From Bacteroidales bacterium (lineage in GTDB: Bacteria; Bacteroidota; Bacteroidia; Bacteroidales; ML635J-15), in contig JAFGVU010000251.1 in the NCBI GenBank assembly GCA_016937855.1, positions 1 through 33,736 of the forward strand: a DNA stretch of 33,736 nt, written 5' to 3'. The notes under the pieces are model-generated. The model was not told the origin of the DNA, made no database searches, and saw only the letters and a program-made list of their open reading frames with translations. The position numbers and the translations under genes are program-made. This document shows, one piece after another, positions 1 through 7,706 of this stretch (positions are counted from its first letter, which is position 1; each line of letters starts with the position of its first letter).

Positions 1-3000
1 CAATTGTGTTTTTAATGCTATCTGTTGGCTCAGCTATGTCATTTTCTGCTAATATGTCGTTTTCGTTTTCTGTGTTAATATCGTTTTTCACGATAATTTC
101 TGTTTCGGTAATTGTATCTGTTGGAGGGGTTATGTTGATGTTGTTGTCGGAAGTTTCATTTTGGTCGTTAGTTCTTATGTCGCGGTAATGGGCAATTATC
201 AGAGGATCGTTTTCTGAGCCATCATTTTTTAGATAGTTTGCTGCATTTAACATATTTAGACCTTCGATACTTAATCGATCAGCCTTTTTATAGGTCTCGA
301 TTATGTTTTTATCAGCAATTTTAGATGTGATTATAATCTCGAAAAGTGCAATTGATTCGTTAATATTAGTTTCTGATTCGGATTTGAGACTGTCGCTTAC
401 TATTGCTGCAATTGCTGATGTGCTTTTAGAGTTGTAGTAAAAATCGTCTGCAAGATTGTTTTTAAGGCTTAGATAATCTTTGTTGTTTGTAGCCCAAAGT
501 TTAAGTTGTTTTAGATATTTTTTGTTTTCTTTGTCAAGCTCTTTTTGTAGCTTTTTGTATTCTGATGAGGAATTTGAATACTCCATTCTCGATTCAATAT
601 CAGCTAAAATGTTTTCCTGAGTTTTTATATTTGATTCTATAATAGCAATATTGTTTTCTAGTTTTTCTAAAGTTTTAACTGTCTGGATATCAGCGTTATA
701 GTTGTATGTGTAAGCGTTTTTGTTACTAAAGTCTATTTCGTTGTTGCTGTTAGTATTGTTGTTTGTGCTTGAGTTAATTTCATTATTGTTGTTGAGAGCA
801 TTGGCTAATATGTCTTTGTCGGTATTATTGATTGAGGAATTGTAAATGCCGATAATCTGATTTTCGATTGCAACTGCAGCGAGATGTTTTTCGTGTAACT
901 CCTCAGCAGTGTAAAAGTTGCTGTATCCAATCACAGATGCTCTGTATTCATTTTGAATTCTAAGTAAACTATCTAATTGTGGGTTGTTTATGTTAGGCGA
1001 AATTTTATAATTAATGCTGTCAAGTTCTGCTAATAACTCATTAGTTGTAATACTATATTCGATGATGCCATCAATTTGTTTTTCCTGAGCATTTACTAAA
1101 TCCTGATTTAATTTTTCTGCTTTGTTGTTATTGGTATTGTTCTCAATATCAGTTTTTATTTTGTTTATTTCATCATCCAATTTAGATATTTCATCTTTTT
1201 GTTTAGATTGTTGTTTAATGCTTATTCTGATATTTCCTGAATAGTTCACCGTATCCAGTTTTTTTGTCAAATCAGACAAGTCGCCCGTTTGTTGAGTTTC
1301 TGTATTTTGATTTTGAGTATCAATATTATCACTAGGATTATTGTTTTCAGTAATATCATTATCAACATTATTAATAGTTGAATCGGTGTTTTCGGCAATT
1401 AGATTGTTTTCGACGTCAAGGTTTGTGCTTGTATCGGAGATTTCTGTATTGTTGTTCGCCAAATCAGATTCATTTGTATTGTCGGATGTTTCTACATTAT
1501 TGTTTTCGTTGTTTAGATTCGTATTTGTTTCAATTTCATTTATTGAGTTTGTCGAGTTATTGTCGGCTAAATCAGCATCAGTAATATCAACAAGCTCTTT
1601 CGTTTCAATTCCATTAGTTTGAGAAATAAGAACTCTTATTTCCGGGTCGATAGTTGGCTCGAAATTTCTTCTGTAATTTTTCTCATCATCTATAATATCA
1701 AAAACATACTCGTAGTATTGATTTGCGAGCATTAGTTTATCCCATGCCTGTGCAAGAATTTTCATTTTTTCCAATTCATCCTGACTGTCCTCTGCATTTA
1801 ACTGTAAATTTGCAGCTTCTTGTTCAAGGGTTTCAATTTTGGAGATAATCTCATCGGTTTTAGTTGGTTTTTTTGATAGGTCGCCGAACGAATTTTTGTA
1901 TGTTCCCAAAATTTCGTAATTTCTTAGAAGTTGATCGTTAATAAACTGTGTGTTCTCGCCTACAGAAATATCCAGTATGTTGTTGGCATTAGTAATTAGC
2001 TCGTTTTTCTTAAACTTATCATTTTCTTTATCGGCATCTTGATATAACAACTCTACCCGGTTAAAATTTTCAGTAATCTTGTTTATTGGCTCCTGGATGT
2101 TGTTATTTGAGATTTCGTTTATACGATAATTCAGGTCTTTTATGATAATTTGGTCTGAGTCGGTGTTTGCAATGATTTCACCGGCTTTCATGGTTTCTAT
2201 TTTTTGAATAATCAAATTGTCGATTTCCGATTTCATTCCTTCCAGATACAGTATTGGTGGATTATCCTGATCGGCTCCGAGAACGATTAAATCTTTAATG
2301 TCGTTTTCTAAGTTTTTTGATTCAGCAATTAAGTTTTCGGTTTCGACAATTTCGTTTTGGTAATTAGTGTTTTGCAAAACTCCTTTTAGGCTTTCAAATT
2401 CTGTAAGGTATTCGTTTAAATTAACAGGTGTTTGAGAATTCAAATAATCAGTAATGATGTTATTATTGCTTAAAATTTCCGATTTAATATCATTTATTTC
2501 TGAGATTATTGCTTGTTTTTCGTTGTTGTTTGTTGTGGAATCGAATTGTAATTCTAAGTTTTTGATTATTTCTTTAAGGGAATCGTTTTTAAAAACCAAA
2601 TCTCCCGTTTGTAAAGCGTTTACCGACAGAATATCCGAATATTTGTCGGTATATGATTTTGTGTCGATAAGTATTTCTTCGAGTTCCGAATCGGCTAAAT
2701 CGGGTCCGGCATAAAGAATTGCATCTAAGTCAATTTCCTGAGAGTAGTATTTTGTGTCGGATAGTATTTCGTCTTGTTTGTATGCCAGTTGTTTAAGATC
2801 GTTTTGCGATACATGGGTTTTTAATAACTCGATTTCGTTTTTAGTTTTCGATAAATCTAAACCGGGATTGTAACTTAAAGTGTTTTCAAGTTCATATTGG
2901 CTATTGGTTATTATCGCGATTCGGTTGTTTAATTGTGCTATTTCGTAATTTATAAATTCAATCTGAACTTCGTTTTCTTTTATTTTTGATATTAAATCAA

Positions 3001-4840
3001 TCTTCTCGTTTTCTAGTGTTTTTATGTCGTAAATATACTTCTCTCTAACTGTAAAATCTTGTTCTTTTTTAGCTAAATCTAATTTGAGGCTTATTTTTTC
3101 ATTGATTTTATTTAATTCATCAAGTTGGTTTTGGAGCATCAAATTATAGTTCTTTAGTTTTGAGTCTTTGTTACTTATTTCGTTTGATAGTTTTGTTTGA
3201 TAATCATTTTGTGGCGACGAGGTGTTAATGTTTTTTATTTCGCGAGAAATTTTCTCGATTTGTTCGGGCAAGGATTTTTCGCTACGTGGGAGATTACTTA
3301 GCATCTCTAATTCGCCACTGTAATAATCCGACAGGCTGTTTAGTTGTTTTGCATTATCGTTAAAGAATTTTGCTAAGTCGTACATCTCGCCGGCAATAGT
3401 CGATTTTTCTATTATCTGATTGTTAAGGTCATTGCGTCTTGCAACAGATTTTTCGTCATTTTTATTCTTAAGAGAGCTTAACTCTTTGTTTAAATCTTTA
3501 ATCTCCTGAAGATGTGTTTGGCAAATTGTATGAGCAGCGTTTGCATATTCGTAAAGTTCCTGTGCTGTTGATTTGTGTTTTTCTATCGATTTAAACGACT
3601 GGCTGAATAAATCATCTATGTTTGATGTGCTGTCGATGTTTGCGATAGTTTCTGTTCTGAGGTTTGTTGTGTCAATAATGGTGTTTACTCTAATTTCTTG
3701 TCTTTTTGTTAATTCGGCCATAGCGCCTGAGTTAATGCTTAAACTTGCGTGATGATAAACATCTTCGATGCTCACAATCTGGCGTGTAAGCTGTTCTTGT
3801 TCGAGCAAAATTCGGTAAACACCAATTTGATTAGTTTTTGATTCTCTGGTTGATGCGAAAAATGCTGTTTCGCCAAATCTGTCGGAGGCGTACATTATGT
3901 CGTCATAAGGGGTGTTTATCGGAAAATCGAGATTCTCGGGAGTTGACCAGGTGTTGTTGCTTACATTATAGAAACTTCTGAAAATATCGTATCCGCCAAT
4001 GCTATTGTGTCCTTTTGACGAAAAATACAGGGTTTTGCCATCCTCCGTAATAAATGGATAAGCTTCGTCGAAAGGAGTGTTAATTGTTTCTGATATTTTT
4101 TGTGGATCGCTCCACCCGCTGGCAGTTTTATAGCTTATGTAAATGTCGAGGCTGTTTTTGCGACTTTCACCATAACTACTCATTAAAACAATATTGTTTG
4201 TGTTGGAGATGTACATTAAGTCGGTTTCGTCAATTCTTTTGTCGGCTTTTCCTTTAAACCTTTCGGTTTTTACGATAATCTCTCCTCCAAAATTCTTTAA
4301 ATCGTAGGAATAGTAGAAGTTTTTTATGGCTGTTTGACGATTGCTTATTACCTGTAATTCGTATGCATATCTTATCAAATCTTTTCCGTTTTCCGACTGA
4401 CTAATGTATTTGTCAATATTATACTCTTCCCAAACTTTGGATTTTGTTGTTGCCTTAAACTCATTGTAAAAGTTAATTGCTTTGTCAAAATCATACAAAA
4501 AATGATATCCTAATCCGATATAAAAATTAGCTTCCGGAATCCCTTTTCCCACGGCAAACTCCAAATAATCGAAGGCTTTTTTGATTTCGTAGTTTTGCTT
4601 AATCATTGAGGCCCCGTAAAGGAAGTTAAAAACCGGTTCGCGAGGGTATAAACTCAAAAGTTGTGAAAAACCCTGATAGGATTGGATATAATTTTCACTA
4701 TTAAACGCCTCTAAGCTCACCTCGAAAAGCTCCTTCTCCTTCTTGGATAACTCTTGCTCAGGCTTATATTGAGCATAAATTTCTCCGGCAGAAAAAACAA
4801 GCAGAAATAAAAACAATAATATGTATTTTGCTTTTCTCAA
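1..4840 (-). CDS. Giant TPR / PD40 beta-propeller / coiled-coil exported protein, C-terminus cut by window edge
   Basis: An uninterrupted reading frame of 1613 codons runs from 4840 off the left edge. The only plausible start is TTG at 4840-4838: an in-frame TAA lies two codons upstream (4846-4844) and no ATG precedes the signal peptide. Residues 1-21 form a signal peptide ending SAGEIYAQ. Residues about 25-140 are helical and TPR-like. Residues about 215-330 hold PD40/WD40-like repeats (DGKTLYFSS, GYDIFRS, PINTPYDD), as in OmpA-family and PorE-like envelope proteins. From about 330 onward it is almost entirely predicted coiled coil, broken by Asn/Asp/Thr/Ser-rich linkers at about 1073-1183, 1335-1365 and 1557-1607. 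The end is not visible, so an OmpA, SPOR or other anchor cannot be confirmed. A periplasmic or surface structural role, perhaps linked to gliding or T9SS, is inference. The frame is certain; the function is not. Confidence 0.85.
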   Translation of the reverse strand, partial: MRKAKYILLFLFLLVFSAGEIYAQYKPEQELSKKEKELFEVSLEAFNSENYIQSYQGFSQLLSLYPREPVFNFLYGASMIKQNYEIKKAFDYLEFAVGKGIPEANFYIGLGYHFLYDFDKAINFYNEFKATTKSKVWEEYNIDKYISQSENGKDLIRYAYELQVISNRQTAIKNFYYSYDLKNFGGEIIVKTERFKGKADKRIDETDLMYISNTNNIVLMSSYGESRKNSLDIYISYKTASGWSDPQKISETINTPFDEAYPFITEDGKTLYFSSKGHNSIGGYDIFRSFYNVSNNTWSTPENLDFPINTPYDDIMYASDRFGETAFFASTRESKTNQIGVYRILLEQEQLTRQIVSIEDVYHHASLSINSGAMAELTKRQEIRVNTIIDTTNLRTETIANIDSTSNIDDLFSQSFKSIEKHKSTAQELYEYANAAHTICQTHLQEIKDLNKELSSLKNKNDEKSVARRNDLNNQIIEKSTIAGEMYDLAKFFNDNAKQLNSLSDYYSGELEMLSNLPRSEKSLPEQIEKISREIKNINTSSPQNDYQTKLSNEISNKDSKLKNYNLMLQNQLDELNKINEKISLKLDLAKKEQDFTVREKYIYDIKTLENEKIDLISKIKENEVQIEFINYEIAQLNNRIAIITNSQYELENTLSYNPGLDLSKTKNEIELLKTHVSQNDLKQLAYKQDEILSDTKYYSQEIDLDAILYAGPDLADSELEEILIDTKSYTDKYSDILSVNALQTGDLVFKNDSLKEIIKNLELQFDSTTNNNEKQAIISEINDIKSEILSNNNIITDYLNSQTPVNLNEYLTEFESLKGVLQNTNYQNEIVETENLIAESKNLENDIKDLIVLGADQDNPPILYLEGMKSEIDNLIIQKIETMKAGEIIANTDSDQIIIKDLNYRINEISNNNIQEPINKITENFNRVELLYQDADKENDKFKKNELITNANNILDISVGENTQFINDQLLRNYEILGTYKNSFGDLSKKPTKTDEIISKIETLEQEAANLQLNAEDSQDELEKMKILAQAWDKLMLANQYYEYVFDIIDDEKNYRRNFEPTIDPEIRVLISQTNGIETKELVDITDADLADNNSTNSINEIETNTNLNNENNNVETSDNTNESDLANNNTEISDTSTNLDVENNLIAENTDSTINNVDNDITENNNPSDNIDTQNQNTETQQTGDLSDLTKKLDTVNYSGNIRISIKQQSKQKDEISKLDDEINKIKTDIENNTNNNKAEKLNQDLVNAQEKQIDGIIEYSITTNELLAELDSINYKISPNINNPQLDSLLRIQNEYRASVIGYSNFYTAEELHEKHLAAVAIENQIIGIYNSSINNTDKDILANALNNNNEINSSTNNNTNSNNEIDFSNKNAYTYNYNADIQTVKTLEKLENNIAIIESNIKTQENILADIESRMEYSNSSSEYKKLQKELDKENKKYLKQLKLWATNNKDYLSLKNNLADDFYYNSKSTSAIAAIVSDSLKSESETNINESIALFEIIITSKIADKNIIETYKKADRLSIEGLNMLNAANYLKNDGSENDPLIIAHYRDIRTNDQNETSDNNINITPPTDTITETEIIVKNDINTENENDILAENDIAEPTDSIKNTI

Positions 4841-5004
4841 AATTTAAAATAAAACTTAAAAATAATCAAACTTTAACTAATAATAAAAAAAATGTTGAAA
4901 TGAAAGTAAATAATTGATTTATTTAGCAATATTTCCGCATTTATTAATCGGTTTAGTGATACAATATGCGATATTTTTTCATAAAACCTGTCGATAATCT
5001 ATTT

Positions 5005-5012
5005 TATATTTG
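5005..5012 (+). promoter_or_regulatory. Possible Bacteroidota -7 promoter element
   Basis: TATATTTG matches the Bacteroidota -7 consensus TAnnTTTG and lies 35 bp before the glycosyltransferase start at 5047. No clear TTTG -33 box sits at the expected spacing, so the assignment is tentative. The 206-bp spacer 4841-5046 separates this gene from the divergent giant gene and is otherwise very AT-rich. Confidence 0.35.
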
Positions 5013-5046
5013 TAAATTTGTGTCAAATACCTGAATTATATAAAAA

Positions 5047-5988
5047 ATGCTGAGTCTCGCTCTTGTTTTGCCTTGTTATAACGAAGAGGATGTATTGCCT
5101 AAAACGGCAGCATCTTTGGTTGAGGTTTTTAATTTATTATTGAGAGATAAAAAAATTTCAGAATCATCTTTTATTCTTTTTGTTAACGATGGCAGCAACG
5201 ACTCAAGCTCTGATATTATCGCCGAACTTCATAACCAGAATTCTTTTATCAAAGGACTCAATCTTTCGTCAAATGTAGGTCATCAAAAGGCATTATTGGC
5301 AGGATTACATTTTGTTACCGATAAATGCGATGCTGCAATTAGTCTGGATGCCGATTTGCAGGATGATGTTACTGTTATTGGAGAGATGATTGAAAATTTT
5401 GTGGGCGGTTCTGATATTGTTTATGCAGTTAGAAAATCCAGGAAAAAAGACTCTGTTTTTAAACGCGGTTCAGCAAAAATATTTTATAGATTTCTTAAAA
5501 TGATGGGAGTAAAAACTGTTTATAATCATTCCGATTACAGGTTGATGAGCAATGCAGTTTTAAAACATCTCAAAGAATATAACGAAGTAAACGTGTTCTT
5601 GAGAGGGATAGTTCCGTTAATTGGTTACAAATCATCTAAGGTTTTTTATACCCGAGAAAAGCGAGCTGCCGGCAAATCAAAATATCCGTTGAATAAAATG
5701 ATGCTTTTTGCTCTCGACGGAATTACCTCTTTTTCCGTTAGGCCACTAAGGCTGATTTTTTATGTCGGATGTATGAGTCTGTTGGCAAGTATTGCCTCGT
5801 TTACCTACATCATGGTGTCATATTTTGGTGGAGGAAATATTGCCGGCTGGACTTCGGTGATGATTTCGCTTTGGTTTTTAGGCTCTTTAACATTAATTTC
5901 ACTTGGAATTATTGGAGAGTATATAGGCAAAATTTATACTGAAGTTAAGCATCGTCCTCGATATCATATCAAAAGCGTAGTGTTTTAA
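5047..5988 (+). CDS. Family 2 glycosyltransferase, DPM1/GtrB/ArnC-like polyprenyl-phosphate sugar transferase
   Basis: The 313-residue protein has a GT-A catalytic domain. LPCYNEEDVLP lies near residues 8-18, VNDGSND at 46-52 and the metal-binding DADLQDD at 101-107. Two predicted membrane helices follow (about residues 229-255 and 266-290), then GEYIGKIYTEVKHRPRY, the hallmark tail of the GtrB/DPM1-like branch. The family moves a sugar from a nucleotide donor onto undecaprenyl or other polyprenyl phosphate at the cytoplasmic face of the inner membrane. The lipid-linked sugar usually feeds GT-C enzymes such as the ArnT/PMT-like protein at 25867-27324, though a link between these two is only inference. 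ATG at 5047 begins directly at the conserved N-terminal strand. The gene stands alone between a divergent gene and a repeat-rich spacer. Confidence 0.92.
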   Translation: MLSLALVLPCYNEEDVLPKTAASLVEVFNLLLRDKKISESSFILFVNDGSNDSSSDIIAELHNQNSFIKGLNLSSNVGHQKALLAGLHFVTDKCDAAISLDADLQDDVTVIGEMIENFVGGSDIVYAVRKSRKKDSVFKRGSAKIFYRFLKMMGVKTVYNHSDYRLMSNAVLKHLKEYNEVNVFLRGIVPLIGYKSSKVFYTREKRAAGKSKYPLNKMMLFALDGITSFSVRPLRLIFYVGCMSLLASIASFTYIMVSYFGGGNIAGWTSVMISLWFLGSLTLISLGIIGEYIGKIYTEVKHRPRYHIKSVVF

Positions 5989-6040
5989 TTTACCCTAGCT
6001 GTATTGTTATTATCCTTACATTATTCTTTATTACGTTGCA
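5984..6040 (+). repeat. Left copy of a ~55-bp imperfect direct repeat
   Basis: This stretch overlaps the stop codon of the glycosyltransferase and matches 6558-6612 with a handful of mismatches. Both copies read TTTAATTTACC, then CTGTATTG, ATCCTTACATTATT and TTATTACGTTGC. The copies bracket about 520 bp with no convincing gene. The right copy runs into the palindromic element at 6606. Duplication during an old insertion would explain this; that is inference. Confidence 0.75.
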
Positions 6041-6154
6041 ACCGTACTGGTAAGTACGCTTATCTCACGAAACACTTGATTTCTGTTTGTTTTTTGAATT
6101 ACGAACGCGACAGATTCGCGCCCGAACTTCAAAAAAGATTCGCTATCCTCTTGA

Positions 6155-6307
6155 AGCACAATCTCCCAAAACCGGTTTACCCACGAATAAGCATCCTAAA
6201 AATTATGAAATAACAAAAAATCTCTATTGCTTATTCGGGGTTGAAGCGCGAATCTCCCAAAAACGGTTGGAGAGCGAATCTCCCAAAAACGGTTGAAGCG
6301 CGAATCC
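6155..6307 (+). repeat. Short tandem and dispersed 26-bp repeats in a non-coding spacer
   Basis: Two adjacent 26-bp units (6245-6270 and 6271-6296) share GCGAATCTCCCAAAAACGGT. A third, partial unit starts at 6297 (AGCGCGAATCC) and a degenerate unit lies at about 6155-6180 (AATCTCCCAAAACCGG). The inverted motif GATTCGCG occurs just upstream near 6114. Short open frames across the spacer (6004-6630) translate into repeat-derived peptides without family features, so the 5989-6874 spacer is treated as non-coding. Confidence 0.7.
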
Positions 6308-6557
6308 ATCGCGTTTCATATGGTTTTGGGATAATGTCTGCTATGTATTTTTTGCTAATGAGAAATGTCTTTTCTAACTTATACCAAAATAATATCAAAA
6401 CAACCGAAATAAATAGGTACTATTATGTCAATCTAAATACAAAATCTCTAAAAGAAAACAGACTCACTACCCAACATTATTATCTCTTATGTTTTTTAGA
6501 TTTGCTCTATTTGTGGGATTTACTGCCTCATCACGAAATCCTAACACATAATGCGGG

Positions 6558-6612
6558 TTTAATTTACCTTATCTGTATTGATATAATCCTTACATTATTT
6601 TTATTACGTTGC
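6558..6612 (+). repeat. Right copy of the ~55-bp imperfect direct repeat
   Basis: This is the partner of 5984-6040. Its last bases (ACGTTGC) are also the left terminus of the palindromic element at 6606-6748, so the repeat and the element share a boundary sequence. Confidence 0.75.
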
Positions 6613-6748
6613 GTGGTGCACAGGGCATAGGGCTAGTGTTGTGAATAGCAATATTTTTGTGCGAAAAGATGATTGTACAAAGTGCAAAATGTTATTAATT
6701 GCTATACAAAAAAGCCCCATGCTCTTTGCACCACGCCCCATGCAACGT
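6606..6748. mobile_element. MITE-like palindromic element, copy 1
   Basis: The 143-bp element has imperfect inverted ends. The left arm reads ACGTTGC, GTGGTGCA, GGGCATAGGGCT. The right arm, reverse-complemented, reads ACGTTGCATGGGGC, GTGGTGCA, GAGCATGGGGCT. An inner pair TAGCAAT/ATTGCTA suggests a long cruciform or RNA hairpin. It encodes nothing. A diverged relative with the same layout lies at 25691-25820. No clear target-site duplication was found, so mobility is inferred from dispersal and palindromic structure. It might instead be a REP-like structural repeat. Confidence 0.65.
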
Positions 6749-6844
6749 TTTGTTATTCAAATCTTTATCTCAACCCTTTCGGATAATTAAAATAATTGTT
6801 AATAAACTTTTGGTTTTTTATATGGTTATTTCAAAAGTGAAAAT

Positions 6845-6852
6845 TATATTTG
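6845..6852 (+). promoter_or_regulatory. Possible Bacteroidota -7 promoter element for bcp
   Basis: TATATTTG matches TAnnTTTG and lies 22 bp before the peroxiredoxin start at 6875. No TTTG -33 element is found at the usual 19-21 bp spacing, so this is tentative. Confidence 0.4.
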
Positions 6853-6874
6853 TATAATCATAAAACTTTTAATT

Positions 6875-7339
6875 ATGAGCGATTTAAAAATTGGAGACAA
6901 AGCCCCTGATTTTAAGGGAGTTAATCAAAATGGAAAGGAAGTTAAACTTGCTGATTTTACCGGTAAAAACTTGATTTTGTATTTTTATCCCAAGGATAGC
7001 ACTCCGGGCTGTACTGCCGAAGCCTGCGATTTGCGCGATAATTATAATATGTGGATTGCTAAAGGTTATGAAGTGTTAGGAGTTAGCCCTGATAGTGAGA
7101 AAAGCCATCAGAATTTTATTGAAAAATATCAATTGCCTTTCGATTTAATTTCTGATACCGAGAAAGCTATCCTAAAATCATATAATGCATGGGGAGAGAA
7201 GAAAATGTACGGTAAAACATACGAAGGAGTGTTGCGCAAAACTTATGTTATTGGGAAAAACTCTCAAATTGAGGCAATTTTCGAAAAAGTAAAGACCAAA
7301 GAGCACACAGACCAAATACTCAATGAAATAAGCAAATAA
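6875..7339 (+). CDS. bcp: Thioredoxin-dependent thiol peroxidase (Bcp/PrxQ-type peroxiredoxin)
   Basis: The 154-residue cytoplasmic protein is full length for the family. It begins with the AhpC/TSA fold (LKIGDKAPDFKGVNQNGKEV) and carries the active-site segment PKDSTPGCTAEACDLRD. Cys46 is the predicted peroxidatic cysteine, and Cys51 sits five residues later where Bcp/PrxQ enzymes place the resolving cysteine. The enzyme reduces hydrogen peroxide and organic hydroperoxides using thioredoxin. ATG at 6875 directly precedes the conserved N-terminus. The gene appears to be monocistronic: the spacer before recA contains several stem-loops, including a terminator-like hairpin. Confidence 0.95.
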   Translation: MSDLKIGDKAPDFKGVNQNGKEVKLADFTGKNLILYFYPKDSTPGCTAEACDLRDNYNMWIAKGYEVLGVSPDSEKSHQNFIEKYQLPFDLISDTEKAILKSYNAWGEKKMYGKTYEGVLRKTYVIGKNSQIEAIFEKVKTKEHTDQILNEISK

Positions 7340-7362
7340 ATTGTTTAACGAAAAAAAAGAGT

Positions 7363-7410
7363 TATAGGTAAATTTTCGAGAAACTCAAAAATTTTGTTTA
7401 ACGAAAAAAG
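7363..7410 (+). repeat. Intergenic stem-loop repeat, copy A
   Basis: Arms AAATTTTCGAG (7370-7380) and CTCAAAAATTT (7384-7394) enclose a 3-nt AAA loop. They are fully complementary except for one C/A opposition, which becomes a G-U pair in the RNA of the other strand. Conserved flanks are TATAGGT before the hairpin and TTTAACGAA after it. TTGTTTAACGAAAAAA also occurs just upstream at about 7341-7356. The copy starts 24 bp after the bcp stop. Related copies lie near 7632, 11936, 28531 and 33668. Confidence 0.75.
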
Positions 7411-7458
7411 CAGAAAGAAAATAAATAGTAAAAAAATATAAATAGAATTTGAAAATTA

Positions 7459-7513
7459 GAGTCTGTAAGACTCATTTATTTCAACACGGACAGAACGAAG
7501 TAAAGTCCGTGTT
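7459..7513. terminator. Pair of perfect hairpins between bcp and recA, terminator-like
   Basis: GAGTCT/AGACTC (7459-7473, GTA loop) is followed by AACACGGAC (7483-7491) pairing with GTCCGTGTT (7505-7513). The second stem is extended by partial A/T complementarity on both sides and could terminate on either strand. It lies between bcp and recA, so it probably separates the two transcripts. Confidence 0.55.
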
Positions 7514-7542
7514 AAAATAAAACAGTAAATCTCTTTTGGCGT

Positions 7543-7573
7543 GTTTTTTTGGTGCGATAGCAAACCAAAAAAC
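7543..7573. other. T/A-armed hairpin in recA leader
   Basis: TTTTTTGGT (7545-7553) pairs with ACCAAAAAA (7564-7572), and the stem can extend outward through CGTG/CATG with one G-U pair. It is one of five stem-loops in the 367-bp spacer 7340-7706. It could be a terminator on either strand or part of a structured recA leader. Confidence 0.4.
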
Positions 7574-7628
7574 ATGACAAAAAAGAATTAAAAAAATGAA
7601 GAACAGAACAAAACAAATAGAAAAAACA

Positions 7629-7656
7629 GGTAAATTTTCTAGAGACTAAAAAATTA
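7629..7656 (+). repeat. Intergenic stem-loop repeat, copy B (variant in recA leader)
   Basis: Arms AAATTTTCTAG (7632-7642) and CTAAAAAATTA (7646-7656) enclose loop AGA. Relative to copy A, the third pair from the loop is T-A instead of G-C. Both sides changed together, which is a compensatory change. It lies 51 bp before the recA start. Confidence 0.6.
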
Positions 7657-7706
7657 TAGAAGTAACAAACCAGAATTAAACAAAAATTAAATAAAATCTT
7701 ATTATT

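Noticed and set aside
1341-2714. Plus-strand open frames (1341-1622, 1378-1584, 2454-2714) and 6-188
   Set aside because: They are antisense to the continuous 1613-codon minus-strand frame. Their Ser/Val/Phe-rich peptides are the complement of Asn/Asp/Glu/Lys-rich coiled coil.
6004-6630. Three short plus-strand open frames
   Set aside because: They cross the direct repeat and tandem units, overlap one another and encode repeat-derived peptides such as ESPKNG without domain or signal features.
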